The notes: generated by a model not told the origin, from the letters alone. 64,000 nt of DNA from Gammaproteobacteria bacterium (GCA_028293725.1 JAQGOE010000257.1:1-64000); one strand, 5' to 3'. Positions 35,552 through 46,415 are shown, counted from the first letter of the stretch. Program-made: numbers and translations.

Positions 35552-37807
35552 TCAGTACGTTGCCGCGGGCGTACGGCCTTCGCGGGTCTTCTGCAGTGAG
35601 GGCGCGCGGCGGACCAGCGCGTCGATCTGGTACATCGGCAGGTCGAGCACTGCGCCGTGCCCTGCGGCGCCAGTCGCCGTCCCGGAGCCTGTGCCCGCAT
35701 CACCGTTCGCACCGCGCGCGACCTGGTGACTGCCCTTGTAAGGCGCCGCCGCCACAGGGATATCCGCTGTCGGCGAAACGGCACTGCCGCTCACGGACGC
35801 GGACGCTCCACAAGCCTTGCGCAGCTCGTCACGCACACCCTCGGAAGACTGGTATTCGAAGCCGGTGAGATTCAACAGGTTGCCCAGCACCCGCAACACC
35901 TTCCAACCAGGCCGCGACTCGCCGACCGGCAGCGCGGCACCGGCTTGGCTTTGCCACAGCCCTTCCATGTTGACATACGTTCCGGAAGTCTCCGCGAACG
36001 TGCCGATGGGCAGAATGATGTGCGCCACTTTGCGCAACGAGTCATTGACGAAGGGAGTCAGCGCCACGACAAACTCGGCTTTCGATAGAACACGGGCGCT
36101 TTCCGGGTCCAGCGTGTCAGCCGAGGGCTCAACGCCACCAACCAACATGTAGGCTTTCAACGGCTGCTGCAGCATTTCCGCAGCGCCCAGGCCCGGCTTC
36201 TGTGCCGGCTTGCCACCCGCCTCCCGATGCGGAACCGCGCCGGCGAGATAGGCGCCCGCCGCATTCCCACCCTCAGCGAGAACACCGAACGAAGCGCCGG
36301 TGACTTCCGCCAGCGCGGCAGCCAACGCACGCAAATCCGCGAACGACGGATGACGAATGGCCAGCGCGCCGAGCCATATGGCCCGCTGCTCGCCCGAAGC
36401 CAACGCAGCCGCTACGGCGCGATGGGAATCGTCGATCTGCGACTCGCGCACGAACGGCGCCACGTGCGCCGGCACAGCCTTACCGGCGGCCTCCGCAGCA
36501 ACCGCTACGATGGCGGCAAGATCCGCAACCTGCTTGGACGGCGTCGACACGAGGTACGACGCAATGGGGAACTTATAGTCGAAGCGTGCCGGATTCAGCA
36601 TCGCGACCTTCATTCCCTTCCGTGCGGCCTTACGGACGCGATGGGCAAGAACGGGGACTTCACGACGCAGATGGGAGCCGATAATCAACAGTGAGCTCAG
36701 CGTGTCGATCGACGCGATGCTCATCCCGAGATTCGGGAATACCGGGTCGGCGGCCTGATCGCGCAGATCGCGCTGACGCAGGCGATGGTCGATGTTGCTC
36801 GAGCCCAGGCCTCGCGCAATGCGACCGGCGAGATATAACTCTTCAAGAGTGCTGGAAGCGCTCGCGAGCACACCAAGTCCGGCGGCACGCGACTGCAGCC
36901 CTTCGGCCGCCTTGCCGAGCGCAGTCTCCCAATCCGTCTCGACCCACTCCTCGCCCTTGCGGATCATGGGACGCTGGACGCGATCGTGGCTGTAAACGCC
37001 TTCATAGCTGAAGCGGTCGCGATCGGCGATCCAGATCTCGTTGATCGCCTCGTTCTCACGCGGCACAACGCGCATCAACTTCCCACGCAACACGTGGCCG
37101 AAGACGTTCGTCCCGACGCCGTCATGCGGAGAAACCAACGGATGCGAAATCATTTCCCAGGCGCGCGCAGTGAAGCGATACGGCTTCGACACGAGAGCAC
37201 CGACCGGGCAAAGGTCGATTACGTTGCCCGACATCTCGTGGTGCACCGTGGTCTCGATGTAGCTGCGCACCTTCATGTTCTCGCCGCGGCCGATCATGCC
37301 GAGTTCCTGGACTCCGGCGATCTCTTCCGTGAAACGGATGCAGCGAGTGCATTGAATGCAGCGGGTCATGTCGGTCGCGATGAGGGGCCCGAGATTCTCG
37401 TCAGGCACCACGCGCTTGCGCTCTTGGAAACGCGACACATCGCGCCCGAAGCCCATCGCGAGATCCTGCAACTCGCACTCGCCGCCCTGATCGCAGATCG
37501 GGCAATCGAGCGGGTGATTGATGAGCAGGAATTCCATCACGGCGCGCTGCGCCCCGATGGCGCGCGGCGACTTCGTGAAGATCTTCATGCCCTCGGCGAC
37601 CGGCGTCGCGCAGGCGGGCAGCGGCTTCGGCGCCTTCTCCACATCGACCAGGCACATGCGGCAATTGGCCGCAACCGACAGCTTTTCGTGGTAACAGAAG
37701 CGCGGCACGTAGGCACCGCTGCGGTCGGTCGCACGGATGATCATCTCACCCTTGTGCGCCTTGACCGCTACTCCATCGACCTCGATGTTGACGAATTCGT
37801 CCGTCAT
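35552..37807 (-). CDS. nuoG: NADH-quinone oxidoreductase subunit G
   Basis: This 751-residue iron-sulphur subunit of the NADH-oxidising arm starts with a [2Fe-2S] ferredoxin domain ([19 protein letters not shown] and PACATPV). It then has the His/Cys cluster motif ([18 protein letters not shown]) and [12 protein letters not shown] for the [4Fe-4S] clusters. A degenerate molybdopterin-oxidoreductase fold follows (about 220-660). Residues about 665-715 are a low-complexity Ala/Gly/Ser/Thr insertion before the normal C-terminal [15 protein letters not shown]. The stop overlaps the start of the next reading region by four bases with nuoF. Confidence 0.96.
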   Translation of the reverse strand: MTDEFVNIEVDGVAVKAHKGEMIIRATDRSGAYVPRFCYHEKLSVAANCRMCLVDVEKAPKPLPACATPVAEGMKIFTKSPRAIGAQRAVMEFLLINHPLDCPICDQGGECELQDLAMGFGRDVSRFQERKRVVPDENLGPLIATDMTRCIQCTRCIRFTEEIAGVQELGMIGRGENMKVRSYIETTVHHEMSGNVIDLCPVGALVSKPYRFTARAWEMISHPLVSPHDGVGTNVFGHVLRGKLMRVVPRENEAINEIWIADRDRFSYEGVYSHDRVQRPMIRKGEEWVETDWETALGKAAEGLQSRAAGLGVLASASSTLEELYLAGRIARGLGSSNIDHRLRQRDLRDQAADPVFPNLGMSIASIDTLSSLLIIGSHLRREVPVLAHRVRKAARKGMKVAMLNPARFDYKFPIASYLVSTPSKQVADLAAIVAVAAEAAGKAVPAHVAPFVRESQIDDSHRAVAAALASGEQRAIWLGALAIRHPSFADLRALAAALAEVTGASFGVLAEGGNAAGAYLAGAVPHREAGGKPAQKPGLGAAEMLQQPLKAYMLVGGVEPSADTLDPESARVLSKAEFVVALTPFVNDSLRKVAHIILPIGTFAETSGTYVNMEGLWQSQAGAALPVGESRPGWKVLRVLGNLLNLTGFEYQSSEGVRDELRKACGASASVSGSAVSPTADIPVAAAPYKGSHQVARGANGDAGTGSGTATGAAGHGAVLDLPMYQIDALVRRAPSLQKTREGRTPAATY

Positions 37808-39120
37808 GCCGCCTTCGCTCCCAACTGGTCGGTCACGATACTGCGGCCGCCGTGATCGATCATGTATTCGAACTCATGTCTGTAGTGCTTCAGGAAGCTC
37901 TGCACCGGCCACGCGGCAGCATCGCCCAACGCACAGATCGTGTGGCCCTCGATGCGGTTCGCAACATCGAGCAGCAACCCGAGCTCATCCCGACGCGCTT
38001 CGCCTGCCAACATGCGCCTCAACAGCCGAGTCATCCAACCCGTGCCCTCGCGGCAGGGAGTGCACTGCCCGCAGGACTCCGACATATAGAAGCGTGAGAT
38101 GCGCTCGAGCACCTTCACCATGCAGGTCGTCTCGTCCATTACGATGATTGCAGCGGAACCGATGGACGAGCCGGCTGCTTTCAGCGAGTCGTAATCCATG
38201 TTGAGCTTCATCATGACATCGCCGGGCACCACGGGCACCGACGAGCCACCGGGGATCACGGCCTTGATCTTGCGGCCGCCTTTCATCCCGCCCGCATACG
38301 CGAGCAACTCTTTGAACGGGACGCCCATGGGCAGCTCGAAGTTGCCGCCCTTCTCGACGTGCCCGGAAATCGAGAAGATCACCGTACCGCCGGAGTTCGC
38401 CGGTCCGAGCGAGGCGAACCAGGCCGGACCCTTGCGCAGGATCGTGGGCACCGACGCGAAGCTCTGGGTGTTGTTGATCGTGGTTGGCGCGCCATAGAGG
38501 CCGAAGTTCGCCGGAAATGGCGGCTTGAAGCGCGGCTTACCGGGCTTCCCCTCCAGCGAGTCGAGCATCGCCGTCTCTTCGCCGCAGATGTAGGCACCCG
38601 CGCCGTGGAACGTGTGGATGTCGAAATCGACTCCGCTGCCGAGAATGTTCTTGCCGAGCAGGCCGGCCGCGTAAGCCTCCTCGAGTGCCGCCTCGAAACG
38701 CGGTATGGGCTCGCCGAGAAACTCGCCGCGCATATAGTTGTACGCCACCGTCGAGTTGGTAGCGTAGGCGCCGATCGCCAGTCCCTCGATCAGCGCATGC
38801 GGGTTGTAGCGCAGAATGTCGCGATCGTGGCAGGTTCCAGGCTCGCTCTCGTCCGAGTTGCACACGAGGTACTTCTGGATCGGCGAGTTGCGCGGCATGA
38901 AGCTCCACTTCGTGCCGGTGGGAAACGCCGCGCCACCGCGACCGCGCAACCCCGAGGCCTTCACCGCGTCGATGATCGACTCGCGGGTCGGTTTCTCGCG
39001 CAGGTACTTTTCCCAGATATCGTAACCGCCGATCTTGCGGTAGGTCTCCAGGGTCCAGGGCTTGTCGAGTTTCATCGACTCGAACAACACCAGGTTCAAC
39101 TTGTCGTCGTACTCGCCCAT
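37804..39120 (-). CDS. nuoF: NADH-quinone oxidoreductase subunit F
   Basis: This 438-residue subunit binds NADH and FMN and accepts the hydride. [18 protein letters not shown] is the nucleotide-binding loop, [15 protein letters not shown] the FMN-side motif, and [14 protein letters not shown] plus a later Cys the ligands of [4Fe-4S] cluster N3. The ATG at 39120 gives the expected N-terminus two bases after the nuoE stop; the longer reading frame upstream is nuoE in another frame. Confidence 0.97.
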   Translation of the reverse strand: MGEYDDKLNLVLFESMKLDKPWTLETYRKIGGYDIWEKYLREKPTRESIIDAVKASGLRGRGGAAFPTGTKWSFMPRNSPIQKYLVCNSDESEPGTCHDRDILRYNPHALIEGLAIGAYATNSTVAYNYMRGEFLGEPIPRFEAALEEAYAAGLLGKNILGSGVDFDIHTFHGAGAYICGEETAMLDSLEGKPGKPRFKPPFPANFGLYGAPTTINNTQSFASVPTILRKGPAWFASLGPANSGGTVIFSISGHVEKGGNFELPMGVPFKELLAYAGGMKGGRKIKAVIPGGSSVPVVPGDVMMKLNMDYDSLKAAGSSIGSAAIIVMDETTCMVKVLERISRFYMSESCGQCTPCREGTGWMTRLLRRMLAGEARRDELGLLLDVANRIEGHTICALGDAAAWPVQSFLKHYRHEFEYMIDHGGRSIVTDQLGAKAA

Positions 39121-39122
39121 GG

Positions 39123-39662
39123 TTATTTCAAGTCGTCCAGAATCTTGTCGAGCTTCTCGGGCGTCAGCCATTCGTGGAACACGTGATCCACCATGGCCAT
39201 CGGCGCGCCGGTGCAAGCGGCCAGGCACTCCTCTTCCCGCTTGAGGAAGATGCGGCCATCCGGTGTGCTCTCGTTTAGCTTGATCCCGAGCTTCTTCTCG
39301 GCATGCGCAACCAACTCCTCACCCCCGTTCAACATGCACGAGACGTTCGTGCAGATGCTGACGTGATGGCGGCCGCACGGATGCGTCTCGAACATCGAGT
39401 AGAACGAGGCGACTTCATACACCTGGATCGGCGGCAGCGTCAGGTACTCCGCGACCGCATCCATCAGGTCGGCGGTCAGGTAGCCGTTGTTCTGATGTTG
39501 TGTAGCGCGCAGCGCGGCGATGCAGGCGGAGCGTTGCTTCCCCGGAGGAAACTTCGCCACCCAATGGTCGATTTCCTGGCGGGTATGCTCGGACAGCAGC
39601 TTCAGCTTGCTGTTCTCGGTGCCGACCTTCGCGTCGGCTGATGAGTGTGTTTCTGTGCTCAA
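39123..39662 (-). CDS. nuoE: NADH-quinone oxidoreductase subunit E
   Basis: This 179-residue thioredoxin-fold subunit holds [2Fe-2S] cluster N1a. The ligands lie in [12 protein letters not shown] and [14 protein letters not shown] chose the TTG at 39662, whose TTGA overlaps the nuoD stop and which has GGGGAA upstream; no ATG lies near the expected N-terminus. The first 20 residues are a non-conserved Ser/Thr-rich leader. It pairs with NuoF in the NADH dehydrogenase module. Confidence 0.93.
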   Translation of the reverse strand: MSTETHSSADAKVGTENSKLKLLSEHTRQEIDHWVAKFPPGKQRSACIAALRATQHQNNGYLTADLMDAVAEYLTLPPIQVYEVASFYSMFETHPCGRHHVSICTNVSCMLNGGEELVAHAEKKLGIKLNESTPDGRIFLKREEECLAACTGAPMAMVDHVFHEWLTPEKLDKILDDLK

Positions 39663-40939
39663 CGGTCGATTTCCCCGAACACGATATCCTGCGTACCGAT
39701 CACCGCGACGACGTCCGCCAACATATGGCCCGTGCTCATTTCCTCGAGCGCGGCCAGATGCGGGAACCCGGGAGCGCGGCACTTCAGACGGTAAGGCTTG
39801 TTGGCGCCGTCCGAGATGAGATAGATGCCGAACTCGCCCTTAGGGGCCTCGACGGCGGCGTACGTCTCGCCCTCGGGCACTTCGTAGCCCTCGGTGAAGA
39901 ACTTGAAGTGGTGGATGAGGGATTCCATGTCTTCCTTCATCTGCTCGCGGCTCGGCGGCCGGACCTTGCGGTCGTCGATCATCACCGGGCCTGGGTTCTT
40001 CGCGAGCCACTCAACACACTGTTGGATGATGCGGTTCGATTGGCGCATCTCCTCGACCCGTACCAGGTAACGGTCGTAGCAGTCCCCATTGAGGCCGACC
40101 GGGATGTCGAAATCCATCCGCTCGTAGACCTCGTACGGCTGCTTCTTGCGCAAGTCCCATTCGATTCCAGAGCCGCGCAGCATGGGCCCCGAGAAACCGA
40201 GCTGCATCGCGCGCTCCGGTGTCACGACACCGATGTTGACCGTACGTTGCTTCCAGATCCTGTTGTCCGTCAGCAGCGTCTCGTAATCGTCGATCGCCGC
40301 CGGAAAACGGTCGGTGAAGGCCTTGATAAAATCCAGCATCGTGCCCGAGCGGGCCTCGTTGAGCCGCTCGACGTCCTTCTGCGAGCGCCACTTCGACACC
40401 TGGTATTTCGGCATGGTGTGGGGCAGATCACGATAGACTCCACCCGGCCGGTAGTACGTCGCATGCATGCGCGTACCGGACACCGCCTCGTATAAATCCA
40501 TCAACTCCTCGCGCTCCTTGAAGGCGAGGAGGAAGACCGTCATCGCGCCGATATCGAGACCGTGCGCTCCGAGCCACATGAGGTGGTTCAGGACGCGCGT
40601 GACCTCATCGAACATCACCCGGATGTACTGCGCGCGCTCGGGCGGCTTGATACCGAGGAGTTGCTCGATCGCGAGCACGTACGCGTGCTCGTTACACATC
40701 ATCGAGACGTAGTCGAGACGATCCATGTAACCGATCGACTGGTTGAATGGCTTCGACTCGGCCAGCTTCTCGGTGCCGCGGTGGAGCAGACCGATATGCG
40801 GGTCCGCCTTCTGGATGACCTCGCCGTCCATCTCGAGCACGAGCCGCAAGACGCCGTGGGCCGCAGGATGCTGCGGGCCAAAGTTCATGGTGTAGTTACG
40901 GATCTCCGCAAGACCCGGGTTGTCTGAGTTGGTAGCCAT
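39659..40939 (-). CDS. nuoD: NADH-quinone oxidoreductase subunit D
   Basis: This 426-residue 49-kDa-type subunit forms the quinone-binding pocket with Nuo[24 protein letters not shown] is the diagnostic N-terminal segment with the quinone-site His. [14 protein letters not shown] and GRGEAP-type regions follow in conserved order, including the [15 protein letters not shown] helix. It is a relative of [NiFe] hydrogenase large subunits without the metal cysteines. The ATG overlaps the nuoC stop (TGATG). Confidence 0.97.
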   Translation of the reverse strand: MATNSDNPGLAEIRNYTMNFGPQHPAAHGVLRLVLEMDGEVIQKADPHIGLLHRGTEKLAESKPFNQSIGYMDRLDYVSMMCNEHAYVLAIEQLLGIKPPERAQYIRVMFDEVTRVLNHLMWLGAHGLDIGAMTVFLLAFKEREELMDLYEAVSGTRMHATYYRPGGVYRDLPHTMPKYQVSKWRSQKDVERLNEARSGTMLDFIKAFTDRFPAAIDDYETLLTDNRIWKQRTVNIGVVTPERAMQLGFSGPMLRGSGIEWDLRKKQPYEVYERMDFDIPVGLNGDCYDRYLVRVEEMRQSNRIIQQCVEWLAKNPGPVMIDDRKVRPPSREQMKEDMESLIHHFKFFTEGYEVPEGETYAAVEAPKGEFGIYLISDGANKPYRLKCRAPGFPHLAALEEMSTGHMLADVVAVIGTQDIVFGEIDR

Positions 40940-41649
40940 CAGCGCGGTAACTGCTCTTCGTGGAGGGCGGGGTCGTAGCGGTGATCGTGACGGATCACCT
41001 TCGGCACGAGCACTCGCGGCACGATGCTGACGGGCTGGTAGACGACGCGCTTCTTCTCGGTGTCGTACTTCACTTCCACGTTGCCGCTGAGCGGGAAGTC
41101 CTTACGGAACGGATGTCCGATGAAGCCGTAGTCCGTCAGGATGCGCCGCAGGTCTGGGTGACCGCGGAAGAGGATCCCGAACAGGTCGAAGGCTTCGCGC
41201 TCGAACCAGTTCGCGCTCGCCCACACGTCCACGACGGAGTCGACCACCGGCTCCTGCGTATCCGGACACTTCACACGCAGCCGCAGGCGCTGGTTGTTGG
41301 CGAGCGACAGCAGGTTATAGGTGACACCGAAACGGCCGGCCATGTTGGGATCCGGCGTGTCGTTGCGCGCGACCCGGCCGCGGCTGAAGCCGGAGCGGGT
41401 GGCACTCTGGGTCTGCCATTCGTCGCGGCCGTAGTGCAGGTAATCGACACCCGCCACGTCCATGAGCATTTCGAACTTCAACTCCGGCGCATCCCGCAGG
41501 GTGCGGCAGACGGTGATGAGGTTCGCGGCGTCGACTTCGTAAGCCACCTCGTCGCAGGCCGAGGGCGCGCAGGGCACGCGACGAACGCTGTCTTTGAGCT
41601 GGCCCTCGACTTTGAGCGCCAGGGCGTCTACACGCTCTTTGAAGGTCAC
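40939..41649 (-). CDS. nuoC: NADH-quinone oxidoreductase subunit C
   Basis: This 236-residue subunit is the 30-kDa homologue of the connecting module, separate from NuoD here rather than fused as in E. coli. [24 protein letters not shown] is the family signature, with [14 protein letters not shown] after it. The GTG at 41649 was chosen because it lies four bases after the nuoB stop and begins with the normal helix [15 protein letters not shown] longer reading would overlap nuoB. The C-terminus is close to the end of family homology. Confidence 0.95.
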   Translation of the reverse strand: MTFKERVDALALKVEGQLKDSVRRVPCAPSACDEVAYEVDAANLITVCRTLRDAPELKFEMLMDVAGVDYLHYGRDEWQTQSATRSGFSRGRVARNDTPDPNMAGRFGVTYNLLSLANNQRLRLRVKCPDTQEPVVDSVVDVWASANWFEREAFDLFGILFRGHPDLRRILTDYGFIGHPFRKDFPLSGNVEVKYDTEKKRVVYQPVSIVPRVLVPKVIRHDHRYDPALHEEQLPR

Positions 41650-41653
41650 GGGT

Positions 41654-42190
41654 CTACCTCGCAATCGTGCTGGTGCGCTCGATCTTTCTCTGCAGCTGAA
41701 TGATGCCGTAGACGAGAGCTTCGGCCGTCGGCGGACAGCCAGGGACATAGACGTCGACGGGCACGATGCGATCGCATCCGCGCACCACCGCATAGGAGTA
41801 GTGGTAGTAGCCGCCGCCGTTCGCGCACGAGCCCATCGAGATCACCCAGCGCGGCTCGGCCATCTGGTCGTAGACCTTCCGCAGCGCCGGGGCCATTTTG
41901 TTCACGAGGGTGCCAGCGACGATCATGACATCCGACTGCCGTGGGCTCGGACGAAACACGACACCGAATCGATCGAGGTCATAGCGTGCCGCGCCGGCGT
42001 GCATCATCTCTACCGCACAACACGCCAAGCCGAACGTCATTGGCCAGAGGGAGCCGGTACGCGCCCAGTTCATCAGCCCGTCGATCTGGGTCGTGACGAA
42101 GCCGCGTTGCGCGAACGTCTCAGCGGCGTCCAAAGCCGACGTGCTTTCAGCCGCCTTGGTCGGCGCGACTCCGCGCTCTTCTAATCCCAC
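41654..42190 (-). CDS. nuoB: NADH-quinone oxidoreductase subunit B
   Basis: This 178-residue subunit carries the terminal [4Fe-4S] cluster N2 that reduces quinone. The ligands are in [11 protein letters not shown] (tandem Cys), MGSCANGGG and [10 protein letters not shown]. The GTG at 42190 was chosen because AAAGGAG lies 8 bases upstream inside the nuoA end, giving a ten-base overlap with nuoA. The N-terminal 30 residues are a variable Ala/Glu-rich leader. Confidence 0.95.
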   Translation of the reverse strand: MGLEERGVAPTKAAESTSALDAAETFAQRGFVTTQIDGLMNWARTGSLWPMTFGLACCAVEMMHAGAARYDLDRFGVVFRPSPRQSDVMIVAGTLVNKMAPALRKVYDQMAEPRWVISMGSCANGGGYYHYSYAVVRGCDRIVPVDVYVPGCPPTAEALVYGIIQLQRKIERTSTIAR

Positions 42191-42549
42191 TCGAGAGCTC
42201 CTTTCTTCCACTCGTAGATAAAGCCCACGACGAGGATGCCGAGGAAAATGGCCATCGACCCGAGACCGAACAGGCCCAGCTTGCCGAGCGCCACGGCCCA
42301 CGGAAACAAGAAGGCAATCTCGAGGTCGAACACAATGAAGAGGATGGCGACGAGGTAGTAACGCACGTCGAATTTCATGCGGCTGTCTTCGAAGGCTTCG
42401 AAGCCGCACTCATAAGGCGACAGTTTCGCCGGATCGTTCTTGCTCTTCACCGAGAGACGACCCAGCCCGCTGCCCAACACCAGCAACAGCACGGCGAGAC
42501 CCGTGGCGATCACGAGAAAAATCAGAATCGGCAGGTAGTTCGACAACAT
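42181..42549 (-). CDS. nuoA: NADH-quinone oxidoreductase subunit A
   Basis: This 122-residue three-helix membrane subunit is the ND3 homologue and the first gene of the nuo operon. [23 protein letters not shown] is the conserved loop with the redox-sensitive Cys near the quinone site, and [15 protein letters not shown] the helix with acidic residues. The ATG at 42549 places the normal N-terminus ([12 protein letters not shown]). An upstream start at 42588 would add 13 unconserved residues. Confidence 0.95.
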   Translation of the reverse strand: MLSNYLPILIFLVIATGLAVLLLVLGSGLGRLSVKSKNDPAKLSPYECGFEAFEDSRMKFDVRYYLVAILFIVFDLEIAFLFPWAVALGKLGLFGLGSMAIFLGILVVGFIYEWKKGALEWD

Positions 42550-42643
42550 CGGTAGCGTTCCGCCCCTGACAGCACGCAAGTATCGCACGCAAGCAAAAGG
42601 GACAGATCGATTTCACGACCTGCCCCCTTCATTCATGCTGCGT

Positions 42644-42649
42644 ATTGTA
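42644..42649 (-). promoter_or_regulatory. -10-like TACAAT between tRNA-Leu and nuoA
   Basis: On the minus strand, TACAAT lies 20 bases after the tRNA 3' end and about 95 bases before nuoA. The corresponding -35 position overlaps the tRNA end and is not consensus-like. It may drive the complex I operon, which could also be read through from secG/tRNA. Confidence 0.35.
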
Positions 42650-42668
42650 GCAGCGCACGCATACTATT

Positions 42669-42754
42669 TGGTGCCGACGGCGAGATTCGAACTCGCACAC
42701 CTTACGGCGCTAGCCCCTCAAGCTAGTGTGTCTACCAATTCCACCACGTCGGCA
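42669..42754 (-). tRNA. tRNA-Leu (anticodon GAG)
   Basis: This 86-base minus-strand tRNA has its 3' CCA encoded. The acceptor TGCCGAC pairs with GTCGGCA, the anticodon stem is CTAGC/GCTAG around the loop TTGAGGG (anticodon GAG, reading CUC/CUU), there is a long class II variable arm, and the T-arm is GCGAG-TTCGAAT-CTCGC. It sits between secG and nuoA, as in several gammaproteobacteria. Confidence 0.97.
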
Positions 42755-42792
42755 ACAGTCAAAAAAAGTCTTAATCTTCTCGACGCCGCTCG

Positions 42793-43317
42793 CTACTTCG
42801 GCGCGGCGCCGTTCTGCGGCGGTGTGCCCGTCGCCGGCTGCGCCGGTGCGGAAGCCGGCGCTGACGCAGGCGCCGCAGCGGGAGCAGGCGCCGTCGGTGC
42901 CGGCGGCGGCGCTGATGCAGTTGCATCGGTGCCAGCACCAGCAGGCGTTGATGTCGGAGCCGTCTCGCCGGCAGCCGGCGCATCAGGCGCAGGTATCGTC
43001 TGCGTTACGCCCGGCTTCGTTGCATTCGCCTTGCCGGCCTTCTCACCGATCGTGTCGAGAATCGTCTTCGGCGGTGCCGCGACAGCACGCGTGCCCACGT
43101 AGGTGAGCAGGAGGCTGTTGATCATGAAGATCGCGGCAAAAATCGCCGTGGCACGCGAGAGCGCTGTGCTGGCACCGCGCGCCCCGAAAACCGTGCCCGA
43201 AGCGCCCGCGCCAAAACCCGCTCCCGCCTCAGCACCCTTGCCGCGCTGAAGAAGAACGAGTCCGATGATCGCGAACGACGCGAACACCTGAACAATGGTC
43301 AATATCACACGCAACAT
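42793..43317 (-). CDS. secG: Preprotein translocase subunit SecG
   Basis: This 174-residue auxiliary subunit of the SecYEG protein-export channel has two transmembrane helices (about 3-20 and 53-73), with LLQRGKGAEAGAGFGAGASGTVFGARG between them as the family motif. Typical SecG proteins have about 110-130 residues. Here a tail of about 80 residues (95-174), almost purely Ala, Pro, Thr and Gly, extends the C-terminus. It lies 22 bases after tpiA and before tRNA-Leu. Confidence 0.94.
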   Translation of the reverse strand: MLRVILTIVQVFASFAIIGLVLLQRGKGAEAGAGFGAGASGTVFGARGASTALSRATAIFAAIFMINSLLLTYVGTRAVAAPPKTILDTIGEKAGKANATKPGVTQTIPAPDAPAAGETAPTSTPAGAGTDATASAPPPAPTAPAPAAAPASAPASAPAQPATGTPPQNGAAPK

Positions 43318-43339
43318 AAAAGAGATCCGCTAAACCCCG

Positions 43340-44089
43340 TCAAGCTGCCGACAGGATTGCTAGAAATTCATCCGCCTTGAGTGAGGCGCCACCGATAAGG
43401 CCGCCATCGACATCGGGCATCCCAAACAGCTCGGCCGCATTGCCGGCCTTCACACTACCGCCATACAGGATCCGGGTGCCGGCCGCGATTCTAGCATCCC
43501 GGCTCGCAATCCGGGCACGGATGAACGCGTGCACGTCCTGCGCCTGCTGTGGGGACGCAGTGCGCCCGGTCCCGATGGCCCAGACCGGCTCGTACGCCAC
43601 CACACCCTGTCCCAATGCTTCAGGACCGCAAAGCTCGAGCACCACGTCGAGCTGCCGACCGACCACCTCTTCGGTGCGACTCGCCTCACGATCCGACAAC
43701 CGCTCGCCCACACACAGCACCGGTATCAGCGCTTTCGCATGGGCCGCCGCGAACTTCCGGGCCACGAGCTGATCGCTCTCGCGATAAATCAGCCGGCGCT
43801 CCGAGTGTCCGACGAGCACATACTTACAACCGACATCCTTCAGCATCCCCGCCGACACTTCGCCCGTGAACGCCCCGTGGGCATCCGCGCAGGTGTCCTG
43901 CGCTCCGAGCGCAATCGGCGAGTCCCGCAACATCCGCCCTACTTCCTGCAGGTACACGAATGGCGGACACACCACGCAATCGGCTCCGGCATTAGCCGGA
44001 TATCCGCCGAGGATGTCCTCGATGAGTCGCGCGTTCTCGCCACGCGACCCGTGCATTTTCCAGTTTCCCGCGACTATCGGACGGCGCAT
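43340..44089 (-). CDS. tpiA: Triosephosphate isomerase
   Basis: This 249-residue TIM-barrel enzyme interconverts dihydroxyacetone phosphate and glyceraldehyde-3-phosphate. VAGNWKMHG holds the substrate Asn and Lys, VLVGHSERR the catalytic His, and VAYEPVWAIGTGRTAS the catalytic Glu and flexible loop. ILYGGSVKAGN binds phosphate. The length is typical. A CCGGGC-AACTG-GCCCGG hairpin (44111-44127) lies in the 112-base gap after glmM, without a T run. Confidence 0.97.
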   Translation of the reverse strand: MRRPIVAGNWKMHGSRGENARLIEDILGGYPANAGADCVVCPPFVYLQEVGRMLRDSPIALGAQDTCADAHGAFTGEVSAGMLKDVGCKYVLVGHSERRLIYRESDQLVARKFAAAHAKALIPVLCVGERLSDREASRTEEVVGRQLDVVLELCGPEALGQGVVAYEPVWAIGTGRTASPQQAQDVHAFIRARIASRDARIAAGTRILYGGSVKAGNAAELFGMPDVDGGLIGGASLKADEFLAILSAA

Positions 44090-44201
44090 AGACCGACCTC
44101 TTCATGGGCTCCGGGCAACTGGCCCGGCTCAAGGGCGCGCGATGATAACGATGCGCCAACGCGGGTGCAATGAGCTAATTGCCCGACACTGGCGCCTGGC
44201 C

Positions 44202-45539
44202 TCACCCCGCGGCCGCGGCCTTCACGACCTCGGCAAGCTCGGTCGCGGCCGAGCGGGTCGTTTCCTCGTTCCGGCCCTCGACCATCACCCGTATCACGGG
44301 CTCAGTGCCGGAGGCCCGCAATACCACCCGCCCGTCCCCACCCATCCGTTTCTCGATGCCCCGGACCGCGTCCTGTACGGCCGGCACGCTCGAGGGGTCG
44401 AACCGTTTCGCGACCTTCACGTTGAGGAGAACTTGAGGGAACTTCAACATTCCCGAGGCGAGCTCGGCGAGCGACAACCCCGTCTTTTTCATGACGGCGA
44501 GCACCTGCAGGGCGCTGACGAGTCCGTCACCGGTCGTCGTCTTGTCGAGACAGAGAATGTGCCCCGACGTCTCACCGCCGAGAATGCCGCCGGTATCGCG
44601 GAGCATCCCCAGAACATAACGGTCACCCACAGCCGCCCGCTGAAACTCGATCTTGCTTTCACGGAGCGCGACCTCGAGACCGAGGTTGCTCATCACCGTG
44701 CCGACCACGGGTCCGCGCAAGGTGCCCGCTTGTTTGTGAGCGCGCGCGATGATGTACAGGAGTTGATCGCCGTCGACGAGCCGACCGAGATGGTCGACCA
44801 TCACTAGACGATCGCCGTCTCCGTCCAGGGCCAGTCCGACGTTGGCGCGGACACCGGGAACGGTGAGCTGCAGCAGGTCGGGTGCCGTCGAGCCGCAGCC
44901 GTCATTGATGTTGCGGCCGTTCGGCGAACAACCGATCGGTACGATCTCGGCGCCCAGATCGGCGAGCACGCGCGGGGCCACCTTGTAGGCCGCGCCGTTA
45001 GCGCAATCGACGACGATTTTCAGGCCGGTGAGATCCGTGCCCGGAGGAATCGTGGAGGCGCAGAATTCCTGGTAGTGGGTGCGGGACCTGTCGACGCGGG
45101 TCGCGCGACCCAGACTCCGCGAAGTTCGCGTCACCGGCGGCAGCGCGAGCTCCTGCTCGATACGTTCCTCGAGCTCGTCGGACAGCTTCGCGCCGGTGGC
45201 GTCGAAGAATTTGATGCCGTTGTCGTCGTAGGGGTTATGCGAGGCGCTGATGACGACGCCGAAATCGCACTCGAACCGGCGGGTCATGTAGGCAATGCCG
45301 GGGGTAGGTAGCGGGCCGATGAGCATCGCGTTGACGCCGGCGGCCACGAAGCCTGCCTCGAGGGCCGATTCGAACATGTAACCTGACACCCGCGTGTCCT
45401 TCCCGATCAGGACAGTGCCGCCCTCGGGAGTCAGCACGCGCGCGACGGCGCTAGCTAGGTTCAGTGCGAAGTCGACCGTCATGGGCAGCTCGCCCACGCG
45501 GCCTCGGACGCCATCAGTGCCAAAATACTTACGACCCAT
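44202..45539 (-). CDS. glmM: Phosphoglucosamine mutase
   Basis: This 445-residue enzyme converts glucosamine-6-phosphate to glucosamine-1-phosphate for peptidoglycan and LPS precursors. KYFGTDGVRGRVGE is the N-terminal signature. GVVISASHNPYDDNGIKFF holds the phosphorylated active-site Ser. DGDGDRLVMVD is the Mg-binding loop, GGETSGHI the sugar loop, and RASGTEPVIRVMVEG the phosphate loop. It follows folP by 25 bases. Confidence 0.97.
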   Translation of the reverse strand: MGRKYFGTDGVRGRVGELPMTVDFALNLASAVARVLTPEGGTVLIGKDTRVSGYMFESALEAGFVAAGVNAMLIGPLPTPGIAYMTRRFECDFGVVISASHNPYDDNGIKFFDATGAKLSDELEERIEQELALPPVTRTSRSLGRATRVDRSRTHYQEFCASTIPPGTDLTGLKIVVDCANGAAYKVAPRVLADLGAEIVPIGCSPNGRNINDGCGSTAPDLLQLTVPGVRANVGLALDGDGDRLVMVDHLGRLVDGDQLLYIIARAHKQAGTLRGPVVGTVMSNLGLEVALRESKIEFQRAAVGDRYVLGMLRDTGGILGGETSGHILCLDKTTTGDGLVSALQVLAVMKKTGLSLAELASGMLKFPQVLLNVKVAKRFDPSSVPAVQDAVRGIEKRMGGDGRVVLRASGTEPVIRVMVEGRNEETTRSAATELAEVVKAAAAG

Positions 45540-45564
45540 TCAAACTCCCTACGAGGACGCTCGC

Positions 45565-46404
45565 CTAGCGCGGCGCGCCTGGATAAACAGCGGCAACCAT
45601 CTTCAACGCGTCCACCGTCGCCGCGACGTCGTGCGCTCTGACAATCCGCGCCCCGTTTATTGAGGCGATAACGGCTAAAGCTACGCTCCCGTGAACGCGC
45701 TCCCCGGCGCTACGGCCGGTGAGTGTGCCCACCATCGACTTGCGTGACAAACCCACCAACAACGGCCATTCGCCCTGGAGGTCGCGAAGCCGCCTGAGCA
45801 GCTCGAGATTGTGCTCCAGGTTCTTGCCGAACCCGAAGCCGGGATCGACCACGATACGGTCGGACGACACCCCCGCGGCGCGGCATCTTTGCACGCGCTC
45901 ATCGAGGAATGCCTTGACCTCTTTCACGACATCAACATAACTAGGCGCCCGCTGCATGGTGCGGGGATCGCCCTGCATGTGCATCACACAGATGGCGCTA
46001 CCGCTCGCTGCGGCGGCCTCGAGCGCTCCGGGCTCCGTCAGCGCCCGCACGTCGTTGATGAGTCCGGCCCCGGCAGCGGCGGCCTCCCGAATGACCTCGG
46101 GCTTGCTGGTGTCGACTGAGATGACGGCCTCGGTCGCCTGGCGCAACCGCTCCACGACGGGCAAAACACGTCGCAACTCCTCATCGACCGAAACCGGAGC
46201 CGCTCCCGGACGGGTCGACTCGCCGCCGATATCAATGATGGCCGCCCCCTCCTCCACCAGCCGCAGGCCGTGCGCGACCGCAGCCTCGACGGGCAGGAAG
46301 CGACCGCCGTCGGAGAAAGAGTCGGGGGTGACATTGACCACGCCCATGACAATGGGACGCGAAAGATCGAGCGTTTTGTCGCCGCAGCGCAGTGTGGGGG
46401 GCAT
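45565..46404 (-). CDS. folP: Dihydropteroate synthase
   Basis: This 279-residue TIM-barrel enzyme condenses p-aminobenzoate with dihydropterin pyrophosphate in folate synthesis and is the sulphonamide target. GVVNVTPDSFSDGGRF is the pyrophosphate loop, IIDIGGESTRPGA the next conserved loop, and VVDPGFGFGKN the pterin-site strand. LSRKSMVG and ARIVRAHDV follow. Its ATG lies 18 bases after the terminator stem that ends the ftsH message. Confidence 0.96.
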   Translation of the reverse strand: MPPTLRCGDKTLDLSRPIVMGVVNVTPDSFSDGGRFLPVEAAVAHGLRLVEEGAAIIDIGGESTRPGAAPVSVDEELRRVLPVVERLRQATEAVISVDTSKPEVIREAAAAGAGLINDVRALTEPGALEAAAASGSAICVMHMQGDPRTMQRAPSYVDVVKEVKAFLDERVQRCRAAGVSSDRIVVDPGFGFGKNLEHNLELLRRLRDLQGEWPLLVGLSRKSMVGTLTGRSAGERVHGSVALAVIASINGARIVRAHDVAATVDALKMVAAVYPGAPR

Positions 46405-46415
46405 GGGGACGCTCT

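Noticed and set aside
44111..44127. Hairpin between glmM and tpiA as a terminator
   Set aside because: The stem is perfect, but no T run follows on the minus strand, and the genes are in the same operon.
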